Made by a program: the position numbers and the translations under genes
The notes under the pieces: model-generated
What the model was told of the DNA's origin: nothing
Databases searched by the model: none
Seen by the model: only the letters and a program-made list of their open reading frames with translations
Shown: positions 16,020 through 23,891 of the stretch, one piece after another
How positions within the stretch are numbered: the stretch's first letter is position 1
Layout of the letters: the number at the start of each line of letters is the position of its first letter
Origin: an uncultured Verrucomicrobiae bacterium
Lineage (GTDB): Bacteria > Verrucomicrobiota > Verrucomicrobiia > Verrucomicrobiales > Akkermansiaceae
Length of the DNA: 29,057 nt
Direction: 5' to 3'
Assembly (NCBI GenBank): GCA_937957985.1
Contig: CALGOH010000064.1
Location: 1-29,057 of the forward strand

Positions 16020-19000
16020 GTGCGGGGTGATCTCGAAAAGATCGTCGCCAGCGCGTTGGCGAATCCACAGATCGAAGGTTACTGGGAAGATCTCTGGGGC
16101 TGGCAAAGCGAGGATGGGAAGAAGCGGAAGTTGATGGAAAGCGCTCGCCGCGACTTCGAGCGCGAGCCGCTCGTCCGACTCTGGCAACGGGCCGAGAAGG
16201 GCGGCCAGGAAGGCGCGCGGGCCTGCGGTGAGTTGCTCAAGCAGAAGCTGACGACCGATCAGAAGGCCTGGGTGATGCGGCGTCAGGCTGATCTCCATCG
16301 TCACGAACTCGGCGACAAGGGTCGGCAGCGTTCGCACGAATTCTACAAATCCTACTGCGAAGCCTTTCCGAAGGATCGCGACGCCGCCGAGGCCTGGCTG
16401 GAGGCGGCGGGTCATGCCGACGAGGCGGCGAAGCTGGCGGCGGCGAGGCACATGCTTTCGTTTCCGCCGGGTGACGTGCATCCCGACACCCGGCTGCGGG
16501 TCGTCGAAATCGGCGACGCCGCTCACCGGCGCAAGGCGGCCGCGTGGGCGACGAAGTCCGCCGAATTGAGCGATGCGCCGCGCTACCGCGCCGCCCGAAT
16601 CGGCCGGGCGCTGGCCGAGGCCGAGCTGAAGGACGAGGCGCAGCGTTGGTGGCGGGAGCAATACGAGGCCAGCCCGGACGCCCCCGGCTCGGTCGAGTGT
16701 CTGCTGAATCTCGCCGATTCGATGGAGAACGACGCCGGCGTGCCCATGCTGCGCAAAGCGCTGGCCCGACCCGACACGCCCCACGGACCGATCGCGATGA
16801 ACCTCGCCAACCGGGCGTTCCGCGGCGGCGATTTGAAGGCTTTCGAGTCGCTGCTCGAGGAAACGCGGAAGCGTCAGGATGCCCGACCTTTCGACGACTG
16901 GCGCGTCGGTGAGTGGCCGGCCCGCGGGTGGCTGGAGAACACGGTGAAGTCCGCCGAGATGGCGGACGAGGACAAGCTGAAGGTTTATCGCGCGATCGCG
17001 CAACTGCGGCTCGGCCGGGTGAGCGCCGAGGCAGGCCTGCGCGCGGCGTTGCTGATGGAGCCGTCGTGGGAGCGCGTCGTCGGTGCCCAGCGGGCGATCC
17101 GTTACGCCGACCGTCACCATGAGTCGTGGCAGCGGATCTATCCGCTCGGGCTGGAGGCGATCCGACGCCGCGACATGACCCTCGCCGCCGCGATCTACAA
17201 CGGCCTGCTGCATTCGGTCGGCGGCGTCGATGAGAAGGAAATGGACAAGGCCCGCGCGCGGCTGCGCACCGCCTACGCCGGCATGGGCAGCCTGGGATCG
17301 GACATTCCCGAGGACAGCCCCATCGCGCCGCTGCTGGAGGTGGTGCTGAACCTCCGGCTCGGCGAGCGCGACAAGGCCGAGCAGGCGTATTTCGAGCAGC
17401 GCAAGCTGTTCGACCAGCACGTCGAGGAACTGCCGGTCGAGCTGGTGCTTTTCGCCGCCGAAACGCACATCCAGCTCGGCGGGGAGAAGGATCACGAGCG
17501 CGCCGAGGAACTGCTGCGCGGCTGGCTGGTCCGCAACGGCGAGTCCGACCGCGTCGCGACCCGCGACAAGGCGCGCGTCCAGCTCCTGCTCGCGCGCAAC
17601 TACCTCGTCTCGCAGCGCTACGACGTCGCCCGCTCGGAATACAACACGCTGCTCAAGCTCTATCCGGACGAGGCCGAGGTGATCGACGCCAAGTTCGGCA
17701 TCGGCGAGACCTACATGGCGCAGGGGATCGAGGACCAGGCGGAGGAACTGTTTTCCGAACTCGCGACCAGCGGCGACCCGCGGGTCGCGATCCGCGCCGA
17801 GTTCATGCGCGGGCTGCTGGCGATCCGCCGCGACGAGCCCGAGGAAGCGCGACGCATCTTTCTCGACGTGTTGGAAAAGGTCCCGCAGGTCGAACTCGCG
17901 GACTCGACGCTCTATCATCTCGCCGAGGTCTATGGCATCGAGCAGCGCTACCTGGCGCAGTTGGAAACGCTGCGCACGGTCGGCCGGCTCGGGCGCGAGT
18001 CGCAGCGCTGGCTCACGCCCGGCAAGGCGCTGGCGGTGGTGGTGCAGGATCCCGACCTCGGCATCAGTCGTGGCGAGATGCGGCTGCCGGTGCGCGTGAC
18101 CACCGAGCCCGGCGGCGACGTCGAGGATTCGCACCTGGTCAGCGGCGGCGCCGGACGCGGGATCTTCCTCGCCGACATCCCGACCATGCTCGGCGAGGCG
18201 AAGCCGAACGACGGCATCCTCCAAGTCACCGGCGCCGACGAGGTGCGGGTCGATTACCCCGAGGCCTTTCGCGAGCAGTTCAAGAACCAGATCCTCGAAG
18301 GCACGCGGATCCGCATCGCCACCGACGCCAGGCTCGAGGTCGCCAGCCGCGCGATCGGCGACGAGCAGGAGGAAAGCTTCACCGACCAGCTCCGCGAGCA
18401 GGACGAGGAACGCGAGCCGACGCTTTCCGAGCAGCGGCCGCTCAACCAGGTCAAGCCCGGCAACCTGATCCACCTGCGCGTGACCGACGGCGACCGCGAC
18501 CGCAGCGAGCAGCCCGACGAGGTCGCGATCAAGCTGGAGACCAGCAGCGGCGACGTCGTCCGCCTGCCGGTGACCGAGCGATCGGCGCACGGCGGCGTGT
18601 TCGTCGGGGCGATCCGCACCGGCGAGCTGCCGGCCGGTGCCCGGGCCAGCGATACCGCGCTCGATCACAGCCCGCTGATGGCGATCGACCGGCGCCGCGA
18701 GACGAGCTGGCGCAGCGAGCTGGACGGCACCGCGCCGAAGACGTTGACCATTGACATGAAGGAGCCGCGGACGGTCGAAAGCATCACGCTCGAGTCGCCC
18801 GACCCGCAGCGCGAGTTTCCGCTGGAAATGAGCATCGACGGCAGCCACGACGGACGTTTCTGGTATCGGCTCGCGCAGTTTCCGCCGCTCGATGCCGAAC
18901 CGCTGCCGCTGCCTCGGGGCGGGGGAATGACGCGCCGCATCTACGAGTCGTCGAAAGACAAGCTGCCGGAGAAGTTCGCATGGAAGGACGTGGCGAAGCT

Positions 19001-21821
19001 GTTGCAGGCGGTTGATGCCAAGGAGGAGTCGGCCGTGGACGAGCTTTCGTGGGAACCGCCGGCCGAGGGTGACAAGGCCTATCTCGTCGTCTGGTCGGGT
19101 CCCTTCGTCCAGCCGCGCGACGGTGCGGTGCGCTTCGCGGCGCAGGGGCGTCACACGGCGCTGATGTTCGATGGACGCCTCGAACTGCCGGTCGGCGAGA
19201 GCGGGCGCACGGTCGATGTCTTTGCCAAGAAGGGCATCCATCAGCTCGTCGTCGTCTCGCTGGTCGCCGCCGGGGACGGCGCCGCCACCGCCAGCCGTGC
19301 CCGCGAGAACCGCCGCAGCGCGAACGTCACGCTCCGGCCGTTCGTGGCCGACGATTTCCAGAAGGTCGAGGGCCTGCCGGAAATCGGGTCGCCGATCGGT
19401 GGCAGCCTGGTTCGTGAGGAGAAAGTGTGGACGCTCAAGCAGGCGCCGCTGCAGCTCCGCCACCTGCGCTGGGAGTTCACGAAGTTCGAAGGGGCCGGGG
19501 TCGCGGTGAACCATGTCGTCGTCGAGGGCGGCGGCGAAACGCACATCCCGACCGAGTCCGACGTCCTCGAACTCGCCGGCAACGACACCCTGGAACTCGC
19601 GCCCGGCGACCAGGTCACCGTTTCCTACCTCGACGAGATCGGCGCCGACGGACTGAACCGCAACCGGCTCCTCCAACAGAAGCTGACCGCGACCTATGAC
19701 GACGGCCGGATCACGCCGATCACCTACAGCTTCGGCCGTGGTGGGGCGGGGGACGTGACGCGTCAGCGCCACGAGCTGCTGCGCATCGAGCCCGGCGACC
19801 GGATCGTGGCGGAAGTGGTCGATTACGATCTCGATCAAACGCTCGAGCGCGACGAGGTCGAGGTCGGCGTCGAGGCCCCCGACGGTTCGCGGCGCAACGT
19901 GACCGCCACCGAAACCGGTCCGACCACCGGCGTCTTCGTCGCCGAGATCGAGACGGGCGACGCCGAGGGCGCGATCCCGGTGGCGCCGGGGCAACGGGTC
20001 ATTTTGCGCTACCGCGACGAGCAGAACAACTTCCCCGGCCACGCCTACGAGCGCGAGGCCGAGGTGTGGGTGAACGAAGCCAGCGACGCCACCCTGCGGA
20101 TCCTCGCGTCGGGCGCGCTGCCCGGGCAGCCGCCGGCCTTCCTGCCGGAAAAGGAGACAGGCGACGGTCCGGTCGAGACCAGCCTGCAGCTGCCGCTCAC
20201 CGTCGAGGTGATCGATCCCGACCGCGCGCTGCACGACGGCAGCCGCGTCGAGGTCGAGCTGGAAACGACTCAGGGGCTGCGCGCGACGGTCGAGTGCGTG
20301 CTTTCCACCGCCCACTCCAGCGATCTCGAACTTCAGGATGAATCGCTGAATCCCGCGCTGCAGGCCGGACGTTTCGTCGGCCAGGTGCCGCTGAAGCTCG
20401 GTGGATTGAAGAGCCCGGCGGTGGTGCCCGCGACCGAGGTCACGGCCAAGGGGGGCATGGGCCGGCTGATCCTCGACGACGAGGAGAAGCAAGCGGAGGG
20501 CACGCCGGTGCTCAACGTGCTCGGCGGCGACACGGTGACTGCTAAATACTCCGATGAACGTCGTACTTCGGGCGGCGCGGCCGTCGCGCATGCCGGCGCG
20601 GTGTTCCGCACCCGCGGCTCCCTGCAGGTGCTCGATGCCGACTACGAGGAGGAGGTCGAGGGTGTCTTTCTCGGCAAGCGGCTCTACGTGCAGGTCGAGG
20701 ACCCGGACCTCGACCTCGGCGACGGACGCGACATCGCGCTAGTCCGGATCCGCTCCGAGAGCTGCGAGGAGGAGACCCTGGAACTCAGCGAGACGCTCAG
20801 TCATAGCGGCATCTTCAACGCATCGTTCCCGCTGGTCGCCGCCGACCAGCCGACGCCCGGAAATCCGGAGCGCGGCGTCGAGTGCTTCTTCGGCGACACG
20901 CTCACGGTCGGCTACCTCGATAACGTCATGCAGCGTCCCGACGGCACGCCGGTGGTCGAGCACGAGATCGCGGTGGCGATGGGCTCCGACGGCGACGCGC
21001 TGGCCTTCAGCAAGGAATTCCGCGACGAGGAGCTGGCGATCCAGACGCGCTTTCACATCGCCGAGTGCCACTTCGAGTTGTTCAAGAGCCACCGCAAGCT
21101 CGAGCGCACCGACGAGGCGATGGTCGAACTCGAGGCCGGCCGCCGCATCCTGCGCGAGGTGCGCGAGGATTTCCCGGATCCGAAATATGCGCCTCGGGTC
21201 GATTACCTGCTCGGTCAGTTCGCCCAGGAGCTGGAGGACTGGGACGAGGCGGTGAACGCCTACCGCTCCGTCTTCCGCAACCACCCGCGCCACCCACTCG
21301 CCCCCGAGGCGCTCTACAAGATGGGCCAGTGCCACGAGGAGGCCGGCCAGCTCGACGAGGCGCTGGAGGACTACGCCACCCTGGCGGCGACCTACCCGAA
21401 GAGCCCGCTCATCGCCAACGTCATGCTGCGCATCAGCGAGCATTTCTATCAGAAGGAGGATTATCCGGTTGCGGCCAGCGTCGGCCGCAAGTTCCTCGAG
21501 CGTTTCCCGACCCACGAGTGGGCACCGCGGATGGCCTTCCGGGTCGGCCAGGCGCTGTTCAAGAACGAGGACTTCAAGGAGGCCGCCGCGGCCTTCGACG
21601 AGTTCACCAAGCGTTTCCCCGACGAGGAACTCACGGCGCAGGGACTGTTCTGGGCCGGCGAGAGCTACCGCATGGCCAAGGACATCCCCGAAGCCTTCCG
21701 CCGCTACAACCGCTGCCGTTGGGACTTTCCAGAAAGCGAGGCGGCGAAATACTCACGAGGCCGTCTCGCCCTTCCCGAATTGCTTTCCGAGTTCGACCGT
21801 CAGGCGAATCTTGGAGAATGA
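16020..21821 (+). CDS. Giant TPR / DxD beta-repeat / discoidin-like protein: C-terminal part of the interrupted gene
   Basis: From GTG 16020 this is 1933 residues; the same frame is already open from 15942, after the amber. Residues 1 to about 640 are TPR helices ('YNTLLKLYPDEAEVIDAKFG'). About 670-1650 hold five copies of a beta-repeat with a DxDxD turn ('VVQDPDLG', 'RVTDGDRDRS', 'EVVDYDLDQT', 'EVIDPDRALHDG', 'QVEDPDLDLGDG'), a 'G-V/I-F' strand and a closing 'GDxVxVxYxDE' strand. Inside this array, about 880-955 resembles an F5/8 type C (discoidin) carbohydrate-binding fold ('AIDRRRETSWRS', 'MSIDGSHDGRFWYRLAQF'), and about 1014-1080 is PA14-like ('VRFAAQGRHTALMFDGRLEL'). About 1660-1930 is a second TPR block. 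The start has no signal peptide, so export needs the upstream fragment. TGA 21819-21821 overlaps the ExbB-like start. Confidence 0.8.
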   Translation: MRGDLEKIVASALANPQIEGYWEDLWGWQSEDGKKRKLMESARRDFEREPLVRLWQRAEKGGQEGARACGELLKQKLTTDQKAWVMRRQADLHRHELGDKGRQRSHEFYKSYCEAFPKDRDAAEAWLEAAGHADEAAKLAAARHMLSFPPGDVHPDTRLRVVEIGDAAHRRKAAAWATKSAELSDAPRYRAARIGRALAEAELKDEAQRWWREQYEASPDAPGSVECLLNLADSMENDAGVPMLRKALARPDTPHGPIAMNLANRAFRGGDLKAFESLLEETRKRQDARPFDDWRVGEWPARGWLENTVKSAEMADEDKLKVYRAIAQLRLGRVSAEAGLRAALLMEPSWERVVGAQRAIRYADRHHESWQRIYPLGLEAIRRRDMTLAAAIYNGLLHSVGGVDEKEMDKARARLRTAYAGMGSLGSDIPEDSPIAPLLEVVLNLRLGERDKAEQAYFEQRKLFDQHVEELPVELVLFAAETHIQLGGEKDHERAEELLRGWLVRNGESDRVATRDKARVQLLLARNYLVSQRYDVARSEYNTLLKLYPDEAEVIDAKFGIGETYMAQGIEDQAEELFSELATSGDPRVAIRAEFMRGLLAIRRDEPEEARRIFLDVLEKVPQVELADSTLYHLAEVYGIEQRYLAQLETLRTVGRLGRESQRWLTPGKALAVVVQDPDLGISRGEMRLPVRVTTEPGGDVEDSHLVSGGAGRGIFLADIPTMLGEAKPNDGILQVTGADEVRVDYPEAFREQFKNQILEGTRIRIATDARLEVASRAIGDEQEESFTDQLREQDEEREPTLSEQRPLNQVKPGNLIHLRVTDGDRDRSEQPDEVAIKLETSSGDVVRLPVTERSAHGGVFVGAIRTGELPAGARASDTALDHSPLMAIDRRRETSWRSELDGTAPKTLTIDMKEPRTVESITLESPDPQREFPLEMSIDGSHDGRFWYRLAQFPPLDAEPLPLPRGGGMTRRIYESSKDKLPEKFAWKDVAKLLQAVDAKEESAVDELSWEPPAEGDKAYLVVWSGPFVQPRDGAVRFAAQGRHTALMFDGRLELPVGESGRTVDVFAKKGIHQLVVVSLVAAGDGAATASRARENRRSANVTLRPFVADDFQKVEGLPEIGSPIGGSLVREEKVWTLKQAPLQLRHLRWEFTKFEGAGVAVNHVVVEGGGETHIPTESDVLELAGNDTLELAPGDQVTVSYLDEIGADGLNRNRLLQQKLTATYDDGRITPITYSFGRGGAGDVTRQRHELLRIEPGDRIVAEVVDYDLDQTLERDEVEVGVEAPDGSRRNVTATETGPTTGVFVAEIETGDAEGAIPVAPGQRVILRYRDEQNNFPGHAYEREAEVWVNEASDATLRILASGALPGQPPAFLPEKETGDGPVETSLQLPLTVEVIDPDRALHDGSRVEVELETTQGLRATVECVLSTAHSSDLELQDESLNPALQAGRFVGQVPLKLGGLKSPAVVPATEVTAKGGMGRLILDDEEKQAEGTPVLNVLGGDTVTAKYSDERRTSGGAAVAHAGAVFRTRGSLQVLDADYEEEVEGVFLGKRLYVQVEDPDLDLGDGRDIALVRIRSESCEEETLELSETLSHSGIFNASFPLVAADQPTPGNPERGVECFFGDTLTVGYLDNVMQRPDGTPVVEHEIAVAMGSDGDALAFSKEFRDEELAIQTRFHIAECHFELFKSHRKLERTDEAMVELEAGRRILREVREDFPDPKYAPRVDYLLGQFAQELEDWDEAVNAYRSVFRNHPRHPLAPEALYKMGQCHEEAGQLDEALEDYATLAATYPKSPLIANVMLRISEHFYQKEDYPVAASVGRKFLERFPTHEWAPRMAFRVGQALFKNEDFKEAAAAFDEFTKRFPDEELTAQGLFWAGESYRMAKDIPEAFRRYNRCRWDFPESEAAKYSRGRLALPELLSEFDRQANLGE

Positions 21822-22537
21822 ATGATTACTCCATGACCATCGTCGCCAGTCTCTCCGAATTCTTCCACAGCGGCGCCTCCGGGCTGTTGCTGGAGGGAGG
21901 CATCTTCATGTGGCCCATCCTGATCATGCTGGTGGTGATGCTGGCGGTGATCATCGAGCGCTACCGCAGCCTCAAGCTCCTCGATCACGATCCCTCCGGG
22001 CTGCGCGAGGAGGTGCTCGAAATGCTCTCCGAGGACAAGGTCGAGGAGGCCCTCGAGCGTTGTGACTCGGCCCAGGGGCCGGTGCCGGCGATCCTCGCCA
22101 ACGGGCTGCGGAAATACCTCGTGCTTCGCCGCCTGAACTACGATCCCGCCCAGCTCGAAAGCCAGGTGATCAAGAGCATGGAGAACTACGGCGTGCACAT
22201 CGTGGCGGCGCTCGAGAAGCACCTGCCGATTCTGGCCACCGTCGCCAGCGTGGCGCCGATGCTCGGCTTTCTCGGCACGGTGCAGGGGATGGTCGTCGCC
22301 TTCGGCGACATCGAGGCGAATGTCGGCCAGCAGAACATCGTCCAGGCCGCCGCCTCGGGGATCCGCATCGCGCTGCTGACGACCTGCTTCGGCCTGATCG
22401 TCGGCATTCCCGCCTACCTCGCCTTCAACTACTTCACCGGCATCATCAACAACTTCGTGCTCCAGGTGGAGGCGTCCGCCGCCGAGTTGATCGAGGTGGT
22501 GACGCTGCGCCTGACGCTCCAGCGCGACGAGTCATGA
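21818..22537 (+). CDS. MotA/TolQ/ExbB-type proton channel subunit
   Basis: This 239-residue protein has three membrane helices at about 29-47, 134-156 and 182-205, the TolQ/ExbB layout with a large cytoplasmic loop between the first and second. The family signature 'APMLGFLGTVQGMVVAF' is at 146-162, and the third helix carries T188-T189 as expected for the proton path. ExbB/TolQ pentamers surround an ExbD/TolR dimer and use the proton motive force to drive periplasmic partners. ATG 21818 overlaps the TPR gene's TGA (ATGA); a second ATG at 21833 is possible. GGAG at 21813 is only 1 nt from the first ATG, so coupling by overlap is likely. Two ExbD-like genes follow directly. Whether it belongs to the Exb, Tol or Agl branch cannot be told by eye. 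Confidence 0.93.
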   Translation: MNDYSMTIVASLSEFFHSGASGLLLEGGIFMWPILIMLVVMLAVIIERYRSLKLLDHDPSGLREEVLEMLSEDKVEEALERCDSAQGPVPAILANGLRKYLVLRRLNYDPAQLESQVIKSMENYGVHIVAALEKHLPILATVASVAPMLGFLGTVQGMVVAFGDIEANVGQQNIVQAAASGIRIALLTTCFGLIVGIPAYLAFNYFTGIINNFVLQVEASAAELIEVVTLRLTLQRDES

Positions 22538-22956
22538 AACTGAAGCGTGGTCAGCTTCTGGTCGATCCGCCGGGCAGCGCCAGCTCGGACATCGCCTTCA
22601 TCCTGATCATCTTCTTTCTGGTCTGTGCCTCGGTGCAGCCGGAGGAAGGTCACGACCAGCGTCTGCCCCGCGCCGAGCCGCAGGAGGACCAGCGCCAGCA
22701 GACCAAGAACCTCGAGGTCTCGATCACCGCCAACAGCATCGTGCTCAACGGCAGTCCGCTGGATGAAAGCACCTTTCCCGCGCAGCTGACGAAGGAGCTG
22801 GCCGAGCGCCGGACCGAGGCCGATCGGGTGGTCGTGCTGAAAAGCGCCTCGAACACGCCCTACACCCGGTGGATCGACGTCTCGCGGATGATCGACAAGG
22901 CCGGCGGCCTGCTCACGCTCGAGGTCACCGAGGAGAAAAACATCCGGGTCCGATGA
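22534..22956 (+). CDS. ExbD/TolR family proton-channel subunit (first copy)
   Basis: This 140-residue protein has a short cytoplasmic N-terminus, a single membrane helix ('SDIAFILIIFFLVCASV', about 18-34) with the family's essential acidic residue D19 at its start, and a periplasmic domain. That domain shows the ExbD pattern: 'LEVSITANSIVLNGSPLDE' followed by a 'DRVVVLKSASNTPY' strand and a final helix and strand ('VSRMIDKAGGLLTLEVTEE'). It should pair with the ExbB-like pore and transmit proton flow to a periplasmic partner. ATG 22534 overlaps the ExbB-like stop (ATGA), and its own stop overlaps the next ExbD-like gene. It is clearly different from the second copy, so the motor may hold a heterodimer. 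Confidence 0.92.
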   Translation: MKLKRGQLLVDPPGSASSDIAFILIIFFLVCASVQPEEGHDQRLPRAEPQEDQRQQTKNLEVSITANSIVLNGSPLDESTFPAQLTKELAERRTEADRVVVLKSASNTPYTRWIDVSRMIDKAGGLLTLEVTEEKNIRVR

Positions 22957-23363
22957 TCATTCCGCGTCGAAAGATCCAGGCCACGGTGCCGACCTTCGCC
23001 ATGGGCGACATCGGGTTCCTGCTGCTGATCTTCTTCGTGATCCTCGCCCGGGTGCAGAACGACAGCCATATCCAGTGGACCCCGGCGCAGATCGACGAAG
23101 TCGAGCCCGCCGCCGCGGCGCTTGCCGGGGTGGCGATCGACAGCGGCCGCAAGGTCTATCTCGATGGTCGGGAGATTTCTCCCGACTCGCTGGCGGGGCA
23201 GCTCGAGAGCATCCTCGGCGACGCGCCCGAGGGTTCGCGCCGTGTGCACCTGAAGATCGACAAGGACACGCCGGCCGCGGTCTTCGAGCCGGTGATCGAG
23301 GCGATCAGCGAGGCCGGCGGGGAGATCACCCACATTCTCGAAACCAAGGATTCCGAACGATGA
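22953..23363 (+). CDS. ExbD/TolR family proton-channel subunit (second copy)
   Basis: This 136-residue protein has one membrane helix ('GDIGFLLLIFFVILARV', about 18-34) with the expected aspartate D19 and an ExbD-type periplasmic domain ('VAIDSGRKVYLDGREISPD', 'SRRVHLKIDKDTPAAVFEPV', then a last helix and strand). ATG 22953 overlaps the first ExbD-like stop by ATGA; the longer in-frame opening at 22869 lies inside the previous gene and is rejected. Two dissimilar ExbD-like subunits next to one ExbB-like subunit is also seen in some ExbB-ExbD1-ExbD2 operons and in the myxobacterial AglR-AglQ-AglS motor (known systems; the comparison is mine). Confidence 0.92.
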   Translation: MIIPRRKIQATVPTFAMGDIGFLLLIFFVILARVQNDSHIQWTPAQIDEVEPAAAALAGVAIDSGRKVYLDGREISPDSLAGQLESILGDAPEGSRRVHLKIDKDTPAAVFEPVIEAISEAGGEITHILETKDSER

Positions 23364-23812
23364 GCCGCAAGTCCAACCCACCGCTCGCCAGCACCCGTGC
23401 CGAGCTTCGCAACCTGCGCAACAACTCGCAGGCCACGGTCGCAGAGTTGAAGGCGTTTCTCGCTGAGATGAAGGGCCGCAGCCCGCAGGAGATGCTCGGC
23501 ATGGTCAGCGGCAACCCGCTCTTCCGCGCGACCGTTCAGTCCTGCGTCCTGCTGCTCGTGATCCTCGCCGCCCTGACGGTCGTGCCCTACCTGACGCGGG
23601 AGAAATCGACCTCGAAACCGGCGGCCGAGAAGCAGGCGCCGCCTCCCGCCGAACCCGCCACCGAAGCCGCCGCGCCGGGCGAACCCGCAGCGGTCGCCGA
23701 GCCCGCTCCCGAGGCGGCCGAAACGCTTGGGGTCGGCGAGGAGAAGCAGGCGCCGCCGGAGGTCAATCCGCTCGATGCGGACACCGGTAACTTCCTCGAT
23801 GAACTGGAGTGA
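23360..23812 (+). CDS. Small single-pass membrane protein with Ala/Pro/Glu-rich tail
   Basis: The protein has 150 residues: a charged N-terminal region of about 55 residues with a likely amphipathic helix ('ELRNLRNNSQATVAELKAFL'), one membrane helix at about 57-78 ('VQSCVLLLVILAALTVVPYL'), then a low-complexity Ala/Pro/Glu tail ending in 'NPLDADTGNFLDELE'. The topology (N-terminus inside, Pro-rich region in the periplasm) is that of TonB or TolA, but the tail is short and no TonB C-terminal domain is present. ATG 23360 overlaps the ExbD-like stop (ATGA) and has an AAGGA 9 nt upstream. Its place right behind the channel genes suggests an accessory or coupling subunit of the motor. I do not recognise the family. 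Confidence 0.85.
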   Translation: MSRKSNPPLASTRAELRNLRNNSQATVAELKAFLAEMKGRSPQEMLGMVSGNPLFRATVQSCVLLLVILAALTVVPYLTREKSTSKPAAEKQAPPPAEPATEAAAPGEPAAVAEPAPEAAETLGVGEEKQAPPEVNPLDADTGNFLDELE

Positions 23813-23820
23813 GAGCCGAA

Positions 23821-23885
23821 GGAGGTCAGACACTCCTGTCTGACTTCGCCGAACCGCCGCGGTCAGACAGGAGTGTCTGACCTCC
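23821..23885 (+). repeat. Perfect 24-bp inverted repeat, each arm itself a hairpin
   Basis: Bases 23821-23844 are the exact reverse complement of 23862-23885, with a 17-nt spacer. Within each arm GTCAGACA and TGTCTGAC form an 8-bp stem around CTCC (left) or GGAG (right). It therefore folds as one 24-bp hairpin or two small ones. It fills almost the whole 79-nt gap between the small membrane protein and the DUF4159 gene and ends 6 nt before the latter's ATG. There is no T tract, so it is not a typical terminator. Confidence 0.92.
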
Positions 23886-23891
23886 CTTCCC

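Noticed and set aside
14640..20591. Very long minus-strand open frame (1983 codons) opposite the giant TPR gene
   Set aside because: High GC makes the complementary frame stop-poor. Its peptide is Arg/Ala/Leu/Gly-rich without domains, while the plus strand shows clear TPR and beta-repeat patterns.
23360..23812. Calling the small membrane protein TonB
   Set aside because: The topology fits, but the periplasmic part is short and ends without a TonB C-terminal domain.
23821..23885. Intrinsic terminator between the channel genes and the DUF4159 gene
   Set aside because: There is no T tract after either arm, and the next gene starts 6 nt later; it fits a palindromic repeat better.
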